This document shows, one piece after another, positions 23,301 through 30,956 of a DNA stretch of 64,000 nucleotides; within the stretch, counting starts at the first letter, position 1; every line of letters starts with the position of its first letter. Position numbers and translations under genes: made by a program. Source of the DNA: Aphelocoma coerulescens (taxonomy: Eukaryota; Chordata; Aves; Passeriformes; Corvidae); the NCBI RefSeq assembly GCF_041296385.1, contig NW_027184085.1, positions 8,365,301-8,429,300 on the forward strand. The letters run 5' to 3'. The notes under the pieces were generated by a model, which saw nothing but the letters and a program-made list of their open reading frames with translations, did not search any database and was not told where the DNA came from.

Positions 23301-24635
23301 CAGAGAGCCTGCCACTGACACCAGCAAGTAGCCAGGAGATGAAAGCTGTTCCTCGTAAAAATCACCAATGTTAGAACCACCTGAGGGACAGGATGCCATC
23401 CAGAGGGACCTGGACAAGCTTGAGGAGTGGGCCCATGAGAATCTCATGAGGTTCAACAACAGCCGGTGCTAGGGCTACACCTGGCTTGTGGGATGAACAG
23501 ACCCAGAGCAGCCCTGGCCAGCAGGACTTGGGGGTGCTGTGGGTGAGAGGCTGGACATGCCCTGGCCATGGCACTCACAGCCCAGAGAGCCAAACGTGTC
23601 CTGGGCTGCATCCAGAGCCCCGTGGGCAGCAGGGGAGGGAGGGGATTCTGCCCCTCTGCTCCGCTCTGCTGAGACCCACCTGGAGCACGGCATCCAGCTC
23701 TGGGGTCCCAGCACAGCAGGGACAGGAACCTGCTGGAGCCAGTCCAGAGGAGGCCACAGAAGATGATCAGAGGGATGGAGGATCCCTCCTATGAGGAAAG
23801 GCTGAAAGCATTGGGGTCGTTCAGCCTGCAGAAACAAAGGCTCTTAGGAGACTTACTGCAGCCTTCCAGTACCTGAAAGGGCTATAAAAGGGCTGGAGAG
23901 GAACTTTTTATGAAGGCATACACTGATAGGAAAAGGGGCAGTGGCTTTGAACTGAAAGTGAGTAGGTTTAGATTAAAAACTGGGACGAAATTTTTCCCTG
24001 TAAGGGTGGCGAGGCACTGGCACAGGTTGCCCACAGAAGCTGTGGATGCCGCACTTTTAAAGTGTTCAAGGCCAGGCTGGATGGGGCTCTGAGCAACCTG
24101 GTCTAGTGGAAGGTGTGCCGGGGGGGGGGGGGGGAGGGGGGTTGAAACTAGGTGATCTTTAAGACCCCTTCAAGCCAACCTGTTCTATGCTTCTATGACC
24201 TAGTTACAGCTGATCTTCACCTAACACAGCTAGAAAACCCAGGTCATCTCCGAGTCCGGGTCCCGCAGCCCCCCATGCTCCCCTCGCGGGGCCCTCCCGG
24301 CTGACCTGAAGGCGGAGCAAGCTGGAGTGGAACAGATCCTCCGTCTCCTTCAGCTGGGTCAGCTCCTCGCTGGTCGGTGGCTTGTAGAGCTCGGCGCGGC
24401 TCAGCTTGGCCGGCTGCGGAGCTGCGGCTGTCGGGGCAGCCCTCTTCCCCCGCCGCGCCGCGCCGCCGGCGGGGGGCTCTGGGCCCTGCTCCGCCTCCTC
24501 CGCCGCCTCCGGAGAGCCCTGCGGGGAGAACACAGCACAGCATAGCATAGCATGGCTCGGTTCCGTTCGGTTCCGTTCGGTTCAGATCATCCCCGCGACC
24601 GCCCCCGGCCCGGACCCGCCGCCTCTCACCGCCAT
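8131..24635 (-). CDS. NOL6: NOL6, nucleolar protein 6 (UTP22/Nrap family), 24 coding exons, C-terminal end not found
   Basis: NOL6 is the vertebrate counterpart of yeast Utp22, a scaffold protein of the small-subunit processome that acts in the nucleolus on pre-18S rRNA. I joined 24 exons by matching the reverse strand to the human protein as I know it. Every junction is GT-AG and keeps frame, giving 1,048 codons without a stop. Landmarks in order: [10 protein letters not shown] (residues ~40-50), [10 protein letters not shown] and [10 protein letters not shown] (~148-171, a nucleotidyltransferase-like fold), MSGYQVLRS (exon 8), [16 protein letters not shown] (exon 14), YDDLSRKLW (exon 16), KPCPAY (exon 17), THTDVYK (exon 18), FDWKNNPL (exon 21) and [13 protein letters not shown] (exon 24). 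The NVD in place of the usual D-x-D pair fits the family's pseudo-enzyme character. Human NOL6 continues about 83 residues beyond exon 24; that part was not found at 1-8130. Intron 2 carries a CR1. Identification is firm; exact ends are my reading of splice sites. Confidence 0.96.
8329..10437. other. NOL6 intron 23, no further feature seen
   Basis: 2.1 kb between two well-supported exons, the longest resolved NOL6 intron. It has AT-rich stretches around 9720-9990 and a short A run near 9141, but no recognised repeat, RNA gene or extra exon. Confidence 0.7.
10438..10527 (-). CDS. NOL6: NOL6 exon 23 (residues 953-982)
   Basis: 30 codons, [20 protein letters not shown] then [10 protein letters not shown]. 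Acceptor ccccag, donor gtaacccc, phase 0 at both ends. It matches human ILQQLVVLAAEALPMLEKQL. Confidence 0.95.
10689..10813 (-). CDS. NOL6: NOL6 exon 22 (residues 911-952), two in-frame acceptors
   Basis: Encodes [20 protein letters not shown] then [11 protein letters not shown] and RPSAQ. Two acceptors lie 15 nt apart: ctctccag (exon from 10813, used here) and actgcacag (exon from 10798). Both keep frame. The upstream one restores the human spacing between LT and EI; the other would drop DSDCT. Donor gtgagcta, ending in phase 0. Confidence 0.92.
11705..11802 (-). CDS. NOL6: NOL6 exon 21 (residues 878-911)
   Basis: Encodes [20 protein letters not shown] then [12 protein letters not shown]. 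Acceptor acctgcag, donor gtgagcag; leaves phase 1. [16 protein letters not shown] is almost identical to the human sequence. Confidence 0.96.
12961..13113 (-). CDS. NOL6: NOL6 exon 20 (residues 827-878)
   Basis: Encodes [20 protein letters not shown], then [20 protein letters not shown]. Acceptor cctcacag, donor gtgaggat, leaving phase 2. LAKRW, VDL and LFLHP-PFTPP correspond to the third conserved Nrap block. Confidence 0.96.
13548..13711 (-). CDS. NOL6: NOL6 exon 19 (residues 773-827)
   Basis: Encodes [20 protein letters not shown] then [20 protein letters not shown] and [10 protein letters not shown]. Acceptor catctcag, donor gtaggtga; leaves phase 2, with Gly completed by exon 20. Confidence 0.96.
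13889..13901. repeat. Poly-C tract in NOL6 intron 18
   Basis: Thirteen consecutive C on the plus strand (G on the transcribed strand), about 40 bp downstream of the exon 18 donor in the gene's direction. A single-base run prone to length change and sequencing error. Confidence 0.9.
13943..14097 (-). CDS. NOL6: NOL6 exon 18 (residues 721-772)
   Basis: Encodes [20 protein letters not shown] then [15 protein letters not shown] and THTDVYK. Acceptor ttcccag, donor gtaggggg, ending in phase 0. The intron below it carries a 13-base C run at 13889-13901. Confidence 0.96.
14301..14412 (-). CDS. NOL6: NOL6 exon 17 (residues 684-721)
   Basis: Encodes [20 protein letters not shown] then [13 protein letters not shown]. 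Acceptor tctttcag, donor gtgagtgg; leaves phase 1, completed as Val by exon 18, which gives VICHMEGSG as in human VCHLEGSG. Confidence 0.95.
14708..14848 (-). CDS. NOL6: NOL6 exon 16 (residues 637-683)
   Basis: 47 codons: [20 protein letters not shown] then [20 protein letters not shown] and FRYTD. Acceptor gtctgcag, donor gtgagtgt, phase 0 at both ends. YDDLSR-LW and LPLTV-AVQG-HP-RYT are near-identical to human. Confidence 0.96.
16679..16754 (-). CDS. NOL6: NOL6 exon 15 (residues 611-636)
   Basis: Encodes [20 protein letters not shown] ending RTGKE. Acceptor ccacacag, donor gtatgatt, ending in phase 0. The intron below it (14849-16678, 1.8 kb) is the second longest resolved NOL6 intron and shows no recognised feature. 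Confidence 0.94.
17462..17610 (-). CDS. NOL6: NOL6 exon 14 (residues 562-611)
   Basis: Encodes [20 protein letters not shown], then [40 protein letters not shown] is the best-conserved signature of the Nrap family, corresponding to a second nucleotidyltransferase-like module. Acceptor ccccacag, donor gtaagttg, leaving phase 2. Confidence 0.97.
17766..17888 (-). CDS. NOL6: NOL6 exon 13 (residues 521-561)
   Basis: Exactly 41 codons: [20 protein letters not shown] then [20 protein letters not shown]. Acceptor ttccacag, donor gtgagggg, phase 0 at both ends. PPKHKD and the GP-AD-PE end match the human protein. Confidence 0.95.
18290..18467 (-). CDS. NOL6: NOL6 exon 12 (residues 461-520)
   Basis: Encodes [20 protein letters not shown] then [20 protein letters not shown] and AHSMPQISE. 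Acceptor tctccatag, donor gtaatgct, ending in phase 0. The GG-YV-AAL block is conserved with human. Confidence 0.94.
18841..18956 (-). CDS. NOL6: NOL6 exon 11 (residues 423-461)
   Basis: Encodes [20 protein letters not shown] then [15 protein letters not shown]. The acceptor is taken as ggcttag immediately before GTCCAG because the human protein has VQ at this place; using the next CAG would drop those two residues. Donor gtgagtct leaves phase 2. Confidence 0.93.
19487..19588 (-). CDS. NOL6: NOL6 exon 10 (residues 389-422)
   Basis: Exactly 34 codons, [20 protein letters not shown] then [13 protein letters not shown]. Acceptor tttccag, donor gtactgtg, phase 0 at both ends. DFHQ-F-VVF-D-SG and NLCAD are conserved landmarks. 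Confidence 0.95.
19732..19790 (-). CDS. NOL6: NOL6 exon 9 (residues 369-388)
   Basis: Short exon coding [20 protein letters not shown]. Acceptor gcccacag, donor gtaagcag. The first codon is completed by the last G of exon 8 and the exon ends in phase 0. It aligns with human ATTDLTVNGISLCLSSDPSL. Confidence 0.93.
20133..20253 (-). CDS. NOL6: NOL6 exon 8 (residues 329-369)
   Basis: Encodes [20 protein letters not shown] and then [15 protein letters not shown]. Acceptor tttcatag, donor gtgagttt, leaving phase 1. The hydrophobic [12 protein letters not shown] is part of the core fold in this family, not a membrane segment. Confidence 0.95.
20459..20622 (-). CDS. NOL6: NOL6 exon 7 (residues 274-328)
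   Basis: Encodes [20 protein letters not shown] and ends [16 protein letters not shown]. Acceptor cccacacag, donor gtatgttc, ending in phase 0. The [10 protein letters not shown] motif is the second conserved helical block shared with the human protein. Confidence 0.95.
20757..20891 (-). CDS. NOL6: NOL6 exon 6 (residues 229-274)
   Basis: Encodes [20 protein letters not shown] then [14 protein letters not shown]. Acceptor gcttacag, donor gtagggcc; enters and leaves in phase 1. The KNNVR-AW core is diagnostic for NOL6. Confidence 0.95.
21640..21808 (-). CDS. NOL6: NOL6 exon 5 (residues 173-229)
   Basis: Encodes [20 protein letters not shown] and on through [13 protein letters not shown]. Acceptor cttcccag; donor gtgggact leaves phase 1, completed as Gly by exon 6. 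It matches the human NQRYFRKRALYLAHLAHHL segment closely. Confidence 0.95.
22405..22584 (-). CDS. NOL6: NOL6 exon 4 (residues 113-172), nucleotidyltransferase-like motif
   Basis: 60 codons beginning [10 protein letters not shown] and ending VDIAVTMPR. It contains VVGSYLLGT (Gly150-Ser151), the position of the G-S motif of nucleotidyltransferase folds, and NVD at 163-165 where an active enzyme would carry two acidic residues. This fits the known catalytically dead fold of the Utp22 family. Phase 0 at both ends. Confidence 0.96.
22842..22958 (-). CDS. NOL6: NOL6 exon 3 (residues 74-112)
   Basis: Encodes [10 protein letters not shown], then a Lys-rich stretch and IDAFLREIN, which is predicted helical. 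Acceptor ccctacag, donor gtatgttc, phase 0 at both ends, exactly 39 codons. It aligns without gaps to the human EELLKEVRLSEKKKDRIDAF region. Confidence 0.95.
23391..24198 (+). mobile_element. CR1 non-LTR retroposon, 5'-truncated, antisense in NOL6 intron 2
   Basis: The stretch from GGATGCCATCCAGAGGGACC through CTGGGCTGCATCCAGAG, CTCTGGGGTCCC, GCAGCCTTCCAGTACCTGAA, AGCAACCTGGTCTAGTGG and GGTGATCTTTAAGACCCCTT is the usual 3' portion of avian CR1, in plus orientation. It ends near TTCTATGCTTCTATGA. It lies in intron 2 of NOL6, opposite to the gene. The tail contains a 15-base G run at 24120-24134. The exact left end is uncertain by a few bases. Confidence 0.93.
24120..24141 (+). repeat. Poly-G run inside CR1 tail
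   Basis: Fifteen G, one A, six G. It sits where CR1 copies usually have a short G-rich stretch before GTTGGAACTAGATGATC, here strongly expanded. It has G-quadruplex potential on the plus strand. Confidence 0.9.
24306..24518 (-). CDS. NOL6: NOL6 exon 2 (residues 3-73)
   Basis: Acceptor ccccgcag, donor gtcagccg, both phase 0. It encodes an acidic/Ala-Pro-rich N-terminus, then the conserved [16 protein letters not shown] and [10 protein letters not shown] segment. The region before KLSRAELYK is poorly conserved in the family, so only the second half proves identity. Intron 1 above it is only 111 bp. Confidence 0.95.
24533..24589. repeat. Short tandem repeats in NOL6 intron 1
   Basis: AGCAT-type 5-bp units (ACAGC, ATAGC, ATAGC, ATGGC) are followed by repeats of GGTTCCGTTC. 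Together they fill about half of the 111-bp intron 1 and lie just inside the CpG island. Confidence 0.7.
24630..24635 (-). CDS. NOL6: NOL6 exon 1, coding part (residues 1-2)
   Basis: ATG GCG followed directly by a consensus donor, gtgagagg. It encodes only Met-Ala, and joining to exon 2 gives [10 protein letters not shown] in frame. The ATG lies in a GGCCATGGCG context, a strong Kozak match. The 5'UTR should extend to higher coordinates. The start is inferred from frame and donor; no transcript was seen. Confidence 0.8.
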
Positions 24636-24960
24636 GGCCGCCGCCCACGTGGCCCCCGTCACCACGTGCGGCACCGCCCGCCCCGCCGGCCGCCGAGCGC
24701 CGCTCCCTATTGGCCGCGCGCGGCAGCGCGGCGCTTCCCATTGGCCCCCGCCCGCGCCCCGCCCACGGGGGCGTGTCCGCCGCGCCGCTCTGCTTCCGCA
24801 GCAATGGCGGCGCCGGTGGCGGGCTGCGTGGGCTGCGGGTTTGCCGAAATTACCGCCTTTCACCCCAAAGCTGCGGCTCTTGGGGCCGTGTGACGGACTT
24901 TCGCCGACAGGCGGGCGAGCGTGGGGCCGCCTGTGCGCCGCAGAGCCCGGGTGTAGTACG
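24636..24960 (-). promoter_or_regulatory. NOL6: NOL6 promoter, CpG island with paired E-boxes and CCAAT boxes
   Basis: GC-rich, CpG-dense block immediately above the NOL6 start. It shows two CACGTG E-boxes (24646-24651 and 24663-24668) and two CCAAT boxes in the NOL6 direction (ATTGG on plus at 24709-24713 and 24740-24744, 31 bp apart). Paired CCAAT boxes at about three helical turns are typical of NF-Y. CACGTG is the MYC/MAX or USF site, and MYC drives many ribosome-biogenesis genes. The transcription start is therefore probably near 24640-24670. The motifs are seen; use is inferred. Confidence 0.75.
24804..24893 (+). other. 29-codon divergent ORF in the NOL6 CpG island
   Basis: An ATG in the context GCAATGGCGGC opens a 29-codon frame (MAAPVAGCVGCGFAEITAFH and nine more residues, then TGA). 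It could belong to a divergent, probably noncoding, promoter transcript, or be chance in GC-rich DNA. CAATGGCGGC also resembles a YY1 site. No splice structure or homologue was recognised. Confidence 0.25.
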
Positions 24961-27868
24961 TGATGCTTAATCAGGGTGGACATTCTGAACGTGGCCGGCC
25001 GAGAGCCTGAGCCGGCCTGGCCGGCAGGAACGGACACCGGGAGCCAGGAAAACCCTTCTGGCCGGGAGGAGCGGGCACCGGGAGCCAGCATCCTCCTGGC
25101 CAGCTTCCGCAGGGACTGGGAAGGACACCAGGAGCCTGTGGCACCCTGCGTGCAGATTACTGGAGTGGGAGGAATATCCCCTTTGTTGCAGAACCAACTC
25201 TGAACACCAGCTCAGATCAGATTTGGTTGTCAGGGCATTTAAAAGACCACCCCGTGTGTGTCCCTGTGCAGGAGGACACAGATTTGGGAGCCAGGTAATT
25301 TTAATTCTCTTTTTGGCTCTTTGGATGGCTTTTGCATAATTGTAGTCAATTAATTCACTTCTCTACCCCCTACCGTGGAACAGGGATGCTGTGTCTCCAG
25401 TGGGACCATCCTTCTCCAGAGAGACTGCTGCGGCACAACATCCCTGTCATCTCCACACCAGGTCCAAATTCTCCCTGAACCCTAGCCACACTCAGTACAG
25501 CTTTTTTCCTGCACTGTGAGAACACTACAAGCAGAACCTCTTCAAGAGCAAATGTGTAGGCATGTTAAGACATAGGGTAGAAGATCATGTGTCCATCCTG
25601 AAAGTAAACGTGGGAGTTCAGAGAACTCAGTGAAGCTGAGATCTGTCCCCCACATAGGGCCCCTAAGCCAGATCACCCCACTGCTCGTAGCCTGTTGGGG
25701 GAAAAACAAGCAGGTTTGGGGGAAAAGTTAAGCTCTGTTGGAGGCAGGGGGTGGGAAACAAGCTGTGTTCAGAGCATGTTTGCACCTGATACTCTGTCCT
25801 GCAGGTCCTTCCTGTGTCTGACATGCCTCAGAGCAGGGCAGGCTCTCACCCATCCCTCTGCCAGGGAAAGCGGAGTAATGCCGTGTCCTGCCGAGCTGCA
25901 GAGCTCATTTCCACACAGTGCAGTATCTCTGCCTGGGAAATCAAGGTGCCAAGCTCCTGCTCAAGGCATGGTTTCTGTTCCCAAAAAAGGCTGGCACCTG
26001 ACCTGCCGCTTGGCTGGGGTGGCCACCAGCATCCTTGCCAAGAGCCCCATAGCCTCACATCCCTCGCTCATATTTAATGACTTCCATGCAGTGAAATCTG
26101 CTGGAAGTGGGGTCGCAGCCTTGTGTCAGCTCGGCTACCAGGACTCCTGCAGGTGGGCGTTTGGCTCCTGCTTTCCAAGGAGAGTGTCTGGAGAGCCGAA
26201 TATTTGGGGAGCACGTCCCTCACACAAGCACTTGTGGCAGGGATGCAGGTGGTGGAGGCTGTAGGTATGCCATGAGGCTTCTGGTCCCCATTACTGCTCG
26301 TAGCACCTCCTGCCTGGCTGCTGCATCACAGCCTTTCTGGATCCCAGCCATCAGCAGCAACTTCCCCAACCCTCTCCAGAGCATCCCAGGAAAGGATTTT
26401 TGCTGATTATAACCTCCAAATCACTTTTTCCTCCATCTCAGTGGCCTAGGTCAGATCGCTCAGGCTTAACCCTGAACCGTGAGCTGGGTAGACAAACCCC
26501 CTTCATCCATCTGCATCTGTGCACACACTCCCCTGCATTCCAAAGCTGCTTCCAAAACTGACTTCCAGTTAGTGTGGATATTTAACTCCTGTCCAGTTTT
26601 GCCAGTAATTCCTAAGTGTAGCCTCAGTGACTCCACCAAGTAAGAATAAGTTCCTAACTTTGGAGGTATTTATCCTCCCTGTTCCAAAAAAAAAATCCAG
26701 TTTCTTTGCTGGAGGAGCTCCTGTTCTTCCCCCTTCCTGACAGGGCCAGGACTCAGCTCTGCTCCACTCCCCCAGTGATTCCCTGCCAGACACCTGCAGG
26801 TGCCATACCTGCAATGTCAGGCTCCTCTCTTTTTTAAGGTGAGGGTAATTACAGCCCTGTGCAGGATTTTTAGGAAGGCTGGGCAAACCAGTTTGGTCAT
26901 CCCTCTCCACAAGGACACATCCTCGTGTTGCCTGAGAGCAGCAGGGGAGGAGGGACTCACTCAGGGGCAGGTCCAGGATGGGTTGCTGGGGTGTCCATTG
27001 TGCCAATCCCTCAGCATCCCCCATGCATCCCTTCTGTTCCTGTAATGCCCAACTGGTGTGGAAGAAAGAGTTATGGGTCTCTTCTGGGGGCACTGGGGGG
27101 AGTTCAGGGGACTGGGGGAACAGGACAGGTCAGCTCCTGGATGTGTCACCCCAGGGCAGCCCAGCCAGCTCTGCAGTGAGGAACAGGACCACTGATGCTT
27201 GTCCCAGAACAGGTTATTTAATAAAGTATTTCAGCACATAGTGAGTCATTGATTACACCCAATCCTACAATGCTAATAGTAGTAATATTAATAAAAAACC
27301 AATATTACTGCATTCCATACCATGTGCCTGCCCTTGCAGGCATCATGCACCTCCTCCTATCCTGCCTTGCCCAAAGAGCCACTGCTGAGCTCCTGCTTCT
27401 TGTTATGTTTCATCCTTGCTGCCCAGGAACACCTGGAGCATTGGAGGAATGTTCCCCTGACTCTGCCCCCAGAAATTTGGGACTTCCCAACTCAGGTGAA
27501 GCCATTCCTGGGTGGGTTTTCAACAATGGTGAGCATCCCCAAACTCTGTGTACCAGCATCTTCTCAGCACAACCTTCTAGAGCTCCAGCTTTCCTAAGAG
27601 GCACAGACAGATGGCAACCTGGCATCAATTCACCTCTGGGAAAATCCCACTCCAACACTTGCTATCCAGACACTGCCATCAAAATTCAACAATGGCATCT
27701 TGTAAATGGCAAAACTCCACAAAATAGTTTACATACTTGTAGATGCTGAGGAGGCTAGCAGAGAAAAAATTCTCCACTTTGAACTGTCTCGTGTGAAAGT
27801 CTCCGTTCTCACACAAGCTAGCTGTCTGCCAGTTTGCTGTCTGGTAAACATTTGCACCTGCAGGGCTG

Positions 27869-28100
27869 TTGTGAGAACATCATGGAATGTTTTGGTTTTA
27901 CTGAGAATAATATTTTGAAATGGGTGGTTATACCTCTTAGCCTATCACCTAGGTGGTTGACTGATGGGCCAATCATGTAATTTCTTTTTTGCGATCCACG
28001 CAAAGATGGGTTTTTGGCATTAAAAGGTCGGCCTTCGACCATATCTTCTCTGACCTGAATCTATGTCATTTTTCACTGTCCCTGCGCAGCAGCGACATAT
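27869..28100 (+). mobile_element. Possible avian endogenous-retrovirus LTR fragment
   Basis: The stretch from TGTGAGAACATCATGG through CACCTAGGTGGTTGACTGAT, CATTAAAAGGTCGGCC and CCCTGCGCAGCAGCGACA has the look of a U3/R region: CCAAT (in GGCCAATCATG), then a TATA-like ATTAAAAGG about 60 bp on. No matching termini or target duplication could be found. Recognised by general resemblance only. Confidence 0.3.
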
Positions 28101-30143
28101 GCTTCCTTTAAAACATGTACCTCACACTGCAGGAGCCATGACACAGGGCCCGGCTACCATCACTTAGATGTCCCAGTCATCCAAATTTCTGATGTTGTGT
28201 TCTACACATTTAACCCCAAGCTGCAGAAGGTTCATGACCAGCCTGAAGGCAAAACCCACACCCTATCCCTTCGCTCCAAGTAAGTGGAACTCACACATGA
28301 GGAGACAGCCTGCTGCCCCACACTGCAACAAGCTGGTGACAAGCTCAAATATCTCCCGTGAGACAACAGCACTGGTGGGATCAGCAGGCTGGGGATGAGT
28401 TTTTTCTCTCCACAGTGGGTTATTTCTGTTTCCATCTCTTTCTCTCTTGGTTCACCCGTGCTGATGGAGCAGGGCTGTCCTTTACACCCTGGGACACAGG
28501 GAAGGTTGGGGGGTGATGTTGAACCACTCTCAGTGATTGCTGGTGTCTCTAAAGCGAGAGTTTCAGAAGAATAAAGAGATTGCTGCTTCCCGCCGCCTCA
28601 TTCCTCTTGGCAAAATGAAAAGCCTTGGGGTGATTTTCAGATGTGATTCTTGGTTCGTTTTCTTTTCAAGGGACAGAAACCCCTTTGGCCCGCCAAAGCT
28701 GTTCACAAACGGGATGCTAGATTAGAGCCTGGCATCCTCCTGCACACAGCTTTGGAACCGACTGGGCTGGCAGAAGGACCACTGGGGGCATGTGGAACCA
28801 CATACTCGGTGCTGTCTTTCCTGGGAGCAACACCTGAGCACCTCCAGCCCTCAGCCGACGACAGCGGTGATGCCCTCCAGCGCACGGCTCAAAGCGCACG
28901 AGTGCACCCCGCACGCACACCTGTGTACACACACCCCCTGCTCCCTCGGCTCCAGCCTCAGGAATGCTGCCGTCATCACGCGCAGCTGCCAGGAAGGGGC
29001 TGCGGTCGATGCGGCTGCCGAGCAGGTTTAGCGGTCACGTTGATCCCGACTTGTGCTCTGTCCGCTTAACTCCCGCACCACCTTGTCCCCTCCTGGGGTC
29101 TTCCCGAAAACACCGCTGCTGTGGAAGTGCTTCGCTCCCCTGGCAGCTGGGGAGAGCTCAACTTGTAGCAAAAACCTTGGCCCAACCCTGGAGCTTGGCA
29201 TCAGCTGCAGGTGTCTGCAGGCAAAGCCAACTCCTGCTCAGAGCTCCCCCCTCCAAGACTTTTGCATCCATCCCCTAATTCTCTCTGGCCACCCCATGGG
29301 TTTTTTTTCCCGAGTATCCCAAAACCTCATCCCAGTCATAGCACCTCAACATGGCACTTCTCACTGCCAGGTAGTTTCACCAAGATTTGATGGAGTTTCT
29401 TGCTTCTTCTGCAGAGAAGGGGCTCTGTCCAACTCCAGTAAATCTGCATTTCATTGTAGGATTAAATAGTTCCTCCCTTTGGTTTCTGAAATATTTTCAA
29501 GTGTTTCAAATTCTCAAGTGTTAACACATGACAGAGTCATTTGTAACTCCCCAAAATAACCTGCTACACAGGCTAATGACACACTCCCATAATGTTTGAC
29601 TGTAAATCCCAAGTATGGCCATATCGTAGAAACACGTAGCCACTGAGCAATCTTCACAGTGGCCAAGAGGTGGGAGACTTCATCAGGGCAAAGGGATAGG
29701 GAAAAGTAGTTGTTTGTAGTCATTGAAGTTTTAAACAAAACCTCAAGGGCTTCACCCCAGGGTTCAGGCAGACACCCAGCACATTCCTGGCAGCCAAAAA
29801 ATATAAGGTCCAAGGCCTGTGGGATGGAGTCAGAGGGATACCCAGGTCCCTCCCGGTGCTCAGGGACCACCCAGGTAAAACAGTGTTGCATTGATTAAAA
29901 TGAGCCTCAATCATCACTCCTTTCTTGGATGGATGATTGTTTGCTAAGTCTTACCTGGTTCATTAAGTCTCAGCCATCTGCATTGGGATATAGAAAGTGC
30001 TTTGCATCCTCCTGCACCAGCAGAAGCAGCAGCTTCAGGGCTTTACAAGAGCAATGCCGAGGTTCACAGGATGGTACAACAGCCACAGCCTTCCTGGGTG
30101 GGTCAAATGCTGGGATGGTGTGTTAGACACCCTTTCTGATGGG

Positions 30144-30177
30144 AAAAAGAAAAAAAGAAAAAAGAAAAAAAAAAAAG
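30144..30177 (+). repeat. A-rich (GAAAAA)n tract
   Basis: A run of A interrupted by single G at 5-8 base intervals. Simple sequence, no associated retroposon body recognised upstream. Confidence 0.9.
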
Positions 30178-30925
30178 GCTTAACCAATCCATACGTGTAT
30201 GTTGGGGCAGAGAGGGAGACACTGATTTTGACTGTCCAAAGTCAGTCTCTGGCAGCTTGATCTCAAAACTGTGGTGATCTGAGTTACACAAAAAGAACTA
30301 ATGGGAAGCTGAGATGCTTTGAAATGTACCAGCAGTGTTTTACCTCCTCTTAAATTACTAATTTGCCTTTTGCATAGATTGTTCTGTGTACCTTGTTTCT
30401 ATTCTCTGGTCACTTTGTTTGCTTTATGCAACAGGCAAGAAAGCACATTTACCTTATTTCCTGTCTGTTGCCAGGTTGGCTTTACACATAGCAACAAGGA
30501 GGCGAAACCCTTTTCTTTTGTTTTTTTCTGGTAGGAAAAAAAACCTGCCGTCTCTAAAAATCACATCGGAGACACTGAAGGAAAGGAAAGGCTCTGCCCC
30601 CTTTTCTCTTGCAGTCATGTCATGTTTTATCAGGGATGAGTGGTTTGCCTTGCCTGTCCCACCAAAGCAGCCCTCAGCAATCTCCCTGCAGTAGAATAGT
30701 GCTCTGTTTCCCAACCACAACAGAAGAAAACTCAGTCTCCAGGGCAGCTCCTGAGACAACAGGCAGTGGAGAGAGCCAGGACCATGTAGATGTGAGTTTT
30801 ATTTATTTCTAGCTTAGACCTCTGAGTGCCAAATCACCTGGCAATGTGAATGCCCTCCCTGCCTTTCATCCAAACCCAACTTGAGTATTGCTGAGACAAC
30901 ATCAGCAGAGGTTATGGTGGTGACA

Positions 30926-30956
<31 letters not shown>
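30926..30956 (+). repeat. (ATG)n microsatellite
   Basis: About ten uninterrupted ATG/GAT triplets; likely length-polymorphic. Confidence 0.95.

Noticed and set aside
23371..24092. Open frames of 60-120 codons on both strands, shared with 33782-34229
   Set aside because: They lie within CR1 3' sequence; the similarity between the two places is repeat identity, not a gene family.
25695..26264. A 189-codon plus-strand frame near the NOL6 promoter
   Set aside because: No recognisable protein and no conserved start context; likely chance in moderately GC-rich DNA.
26569..27093. A 174-codon minus-strand frame
   Set aside because: Low-complexity composition and no family resemblance; ends in an ordinary AT-rich segment.
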